From Planctomicrobium sp. (lineage in GTDB: Bacteria; Planctomycetota; Planctomycetia; Planctomycetales; Planctomycetaceae): a DNA stretch of 8,528 nucleotides. The translations under genes were made by a program, and so were the position numbers. The notes under the pieces were generated by a model that worked only from the letters and a program-made list of their open reading frames with translations, was not told where the DNA came from and did no database searches. Below are positions 7,252 to 8,528 of the stretch, one piece after another. Position 1 is the first letter of the stretch. Each line of letters opens with the position of its first letter. Where the stretch lies: positions 1-8,528 of the forward strand of contig JAJDEL010000057.1 in assembly GCA_029259835.1 (NCBI GenBank). Direction: 5' to 3'.

Positions 7252-8481
7252 CTACCCGGATTGCAAAATCGTATTCATCACATAATCTGCTGCGCTAGCG
7301 AATGATTCCGAGTCGGTCAGGCCGGTCATGGTGACGAGGAAGACTCCTAACAGAACGAAACCGCCGCCGATCAGTTTGCCGACGTCTTGACCTTTCAGGC
7401 TGCCGAGTTGGTCAGGGTCACCTGAGAGGTAGGCACTCGCGGCGAAGAACTCTTCTCCAATCAGAGTGTAATCACATGCCGCGACAAAGAACGGTAACTG
7501 AGACGGCTGGGCCGTGCCGGCGATTTGAACTGCGCCAATTTCATTCCCTGTTTCGGCGAGAATGAGGGACTCGGCGAAGAATGCCCCCAGATAAAAACAG
7601 GCCGCTGGTTTCTCGCGGACCATCTTGCCGGTCAGAAAGGAAACATACGCAAACTGTTCGTCGGTGACGTAGTAGATCAGATCGTTATTGTATGCTTCGG
7701 GGCGTCCGGCTTTCATAAATGCTGTTGCGACAGTTTCGCGAGCCGCCGTCATCACCAACGATCTGGAGGTTGGAGTTTCAAGAATGCAATCGTACTCAGC
7801 GGCTTGCTCGGCAACCTTCGCAAGAATCGTCAACCCAGCAATCGTTTGGATATCGTTCATATCCTGAATACCGGGCACGAACAAACAAGCCTGCCCCATT
7901 TCAGTCGCACGCCCGACCGCTTCTTCAATCGCTTCCAATCCCGCAATGGGTCGAACTTTCAACTTACGTCCTTGCCGCGCTAGCAAAATGAAGCCGACAA
8001 CCGATCCGCAAACGATGAAAGTAATGACGGCCAACCACGACCGAGAGCCATCGAAGAGTTGTCGCGACGCGATGCCTGGCGCGTCGTGCGGAGTTTTGGC
8101 GAATGCCGATTCCAGCACTTGTTCACCAACCTTCTCAGACGCGGCGACGCGAAACCAATACTTCTCGCCACGAATGCTTTTATCACTCACCACGATCATT
8201 TGTTTCTTGGCGAGTTGTTTTTTGGTTGGTGACTCCCTGGCGACTTCGGTGTAAAGCCCATTGAACTCGCTCGATTTCTCAATCACATATTCAACTTCAG
8301 AAGCAGCATCGTCCGGCAACGCAATAACCACATCAATCTTCTCTCCACCATCCCTTGCATGGTCTTTTGCGACCACGCTCAGAGGAGGAGAAGGCTGGGC
8401 GAGAACTGAACCTGTATGCAGAAGAAAACCAATGACTAGAGCAGATTGCTCTTTCCTGTGCCCGCGAAAAACGGTTTTCAT
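7252..8481 (-). CDS. DUF6754-like membrane protein with FN3-like ectodomain
   Basis: The product is 409 residues from the ATG at 8481. A basic start and hydrophobic stretch (~1-29, ending SVLAQP) look like a signal peptide. Residues ~30-132 resemble a fibronectin type III or similar beta-sandwich (YVIEKSSEFNGLYTEVA, then YWFRVAAS). A membrane helix at ~149-168 is followed by basic residues (RQGRKLKVR), which places the next part in the cytoplasm. Residues ~178-390 resemble DUF6754, with GLEAIEEAVGRATEMG, then GIQDMNDIQTIAGL, an alanine-rich LVMTAARETVATAF, GEEFFAASAYLSGDP, and a hydrophobic helix at ~371-388. No catalytic motif is visible and the function of the family is, to my knowledge, unknown. 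The frame remains open for the 47 bases between the ATG and the window edge, with no ATG in that stretch and no good ribosome binding site near 8481, so the start could lie further out. The domain name is from memory and should be confirmed. Confidence 0.75.
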   Translation of the reverse strand: MKTVFRGHRKEQSALVIGFLLHTGSVLAQPSPPLSVVAKDHARDGGEKIDVVIALPDDAASEVEYVIEKSSEFNGLYTEVARESPTKKQLAKKQMIVVSDKSIRGEKYWFRVAASEKVGEQVLESAFAKTPHDAPGIASRQLFDGSRSWLAVITFIVCGSVVGFILLARQGRKLKVRPIAGLEAIEEAVGRATEMGQACLFVPGIQDMNDIQTIAGLTILAKVAEQAAEYDCILETPTSRSLVMTAARETVATAFMKAGRPEAYNNDLIYYVTDEQFAYVSFLTGKMVREKPAACFYLGAFFAESLILAETGNEIGAVQIAGTAQPSQLPFFVAACDYTLIGEEFFAASAYLSGDPDQLGSLKGQDVGKLIGGGFVLLGVFLVTMTGLTDSESFASAADYVMNTILQSG

Positions 8482-8528
8482 CAGTGAAAACGCTGACTTC
8501 CACGAGGCAAAACGCGAATACCAATACG

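Noticed and set aside
7525..7983. A 152-codon plus-strand frame opposite the DUF6754-like gene
   Set aside because: The opposite strand encodes a coherent signal peptide, beta-sandwich and membrane helices; this frame shows no such pattern and is best explained as antisense noise.
1..8528. A defence island, biosynthetic cluster, prophage or mobile element
   Set aside because: No nuclease, toxin, transposase, integrase, synthase or phage gene is present, and no terminal or direct repeats bound any segment. The gene set looks like ordinary chromosomal content with some uncharacterised membrane proteins.

Overview
The window looks like a piece of a planctomycete-type chromosome (Planctomycetaceae such as Gimesia, Rubinisphaera or Thalassoglobus are the best guess). 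This is inferred from the gene content: an exported tricorn-like S41 protease with a Lys/Pro-rich insert, a DUF2007/zinc-ribbon membrane protein and a DUF6754-like membrane protein. Base composition is moderate. No rRNA, tRNA, CRISPR array, insertion sequence, integrase or phage gene was seen, and nothing points to recent transfer.

Layout, left to right. (1) Bases 2-2107 (+) are the 3' part of a large multi-pass YfhO/GT-C-like membrane protein whose start lies outside the window. (2) Bases 2121-2726 (-) encode a 201-residue protein with an N-terminal DUF2007-like domain, a four-Cys zinc ribbon and two membrane helices. It converges on gene 1 with a gap of only 13 bases. (3) Bases 2727-3069 are a divergent intergenic region that should hold promoters for both flanking genes. 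(4) Bases 3070-6477 (+) encode a 1135-residue exported tricorn-type protease: signal peptide, long PD40/TolB-like propeller array, charged linker, helical C1 region, PDZ and S41 catalytic core. The start at 3070 is preferred because an AGGAG lies 8 bases upstream. (5) Bases 6478-7251 are sparse and carry two small candidate membrane-protein genes on the minus strand: 37 residues at 6704-6817 and 89 residues at 6903-7172. (6) Bases 7252-8481 (-) encode a 409-residue protein with a signal peptide, an FN3-like domain, a membrane anchor and a DUF6754-like domain. Its frame stays open to the right edge, so its start is not certain.

The genes do not form one clear pathway. All the products are predicted to be membrane-bound or exported, and each large gene appears to be its own transcription unit. 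The three minus-strand genes at the right (409, 89 and possibly 37 residues) could be co-transcribed, but gaps of 79 and 85 bases make that only a possibility. I found no convincing new multi-gene system. The items most worth a second look are the exported tricorn homologue, the DUF6754 gene with its small membrane neighbours, and the DUF2007/zinc-ribbon membrane fusion.
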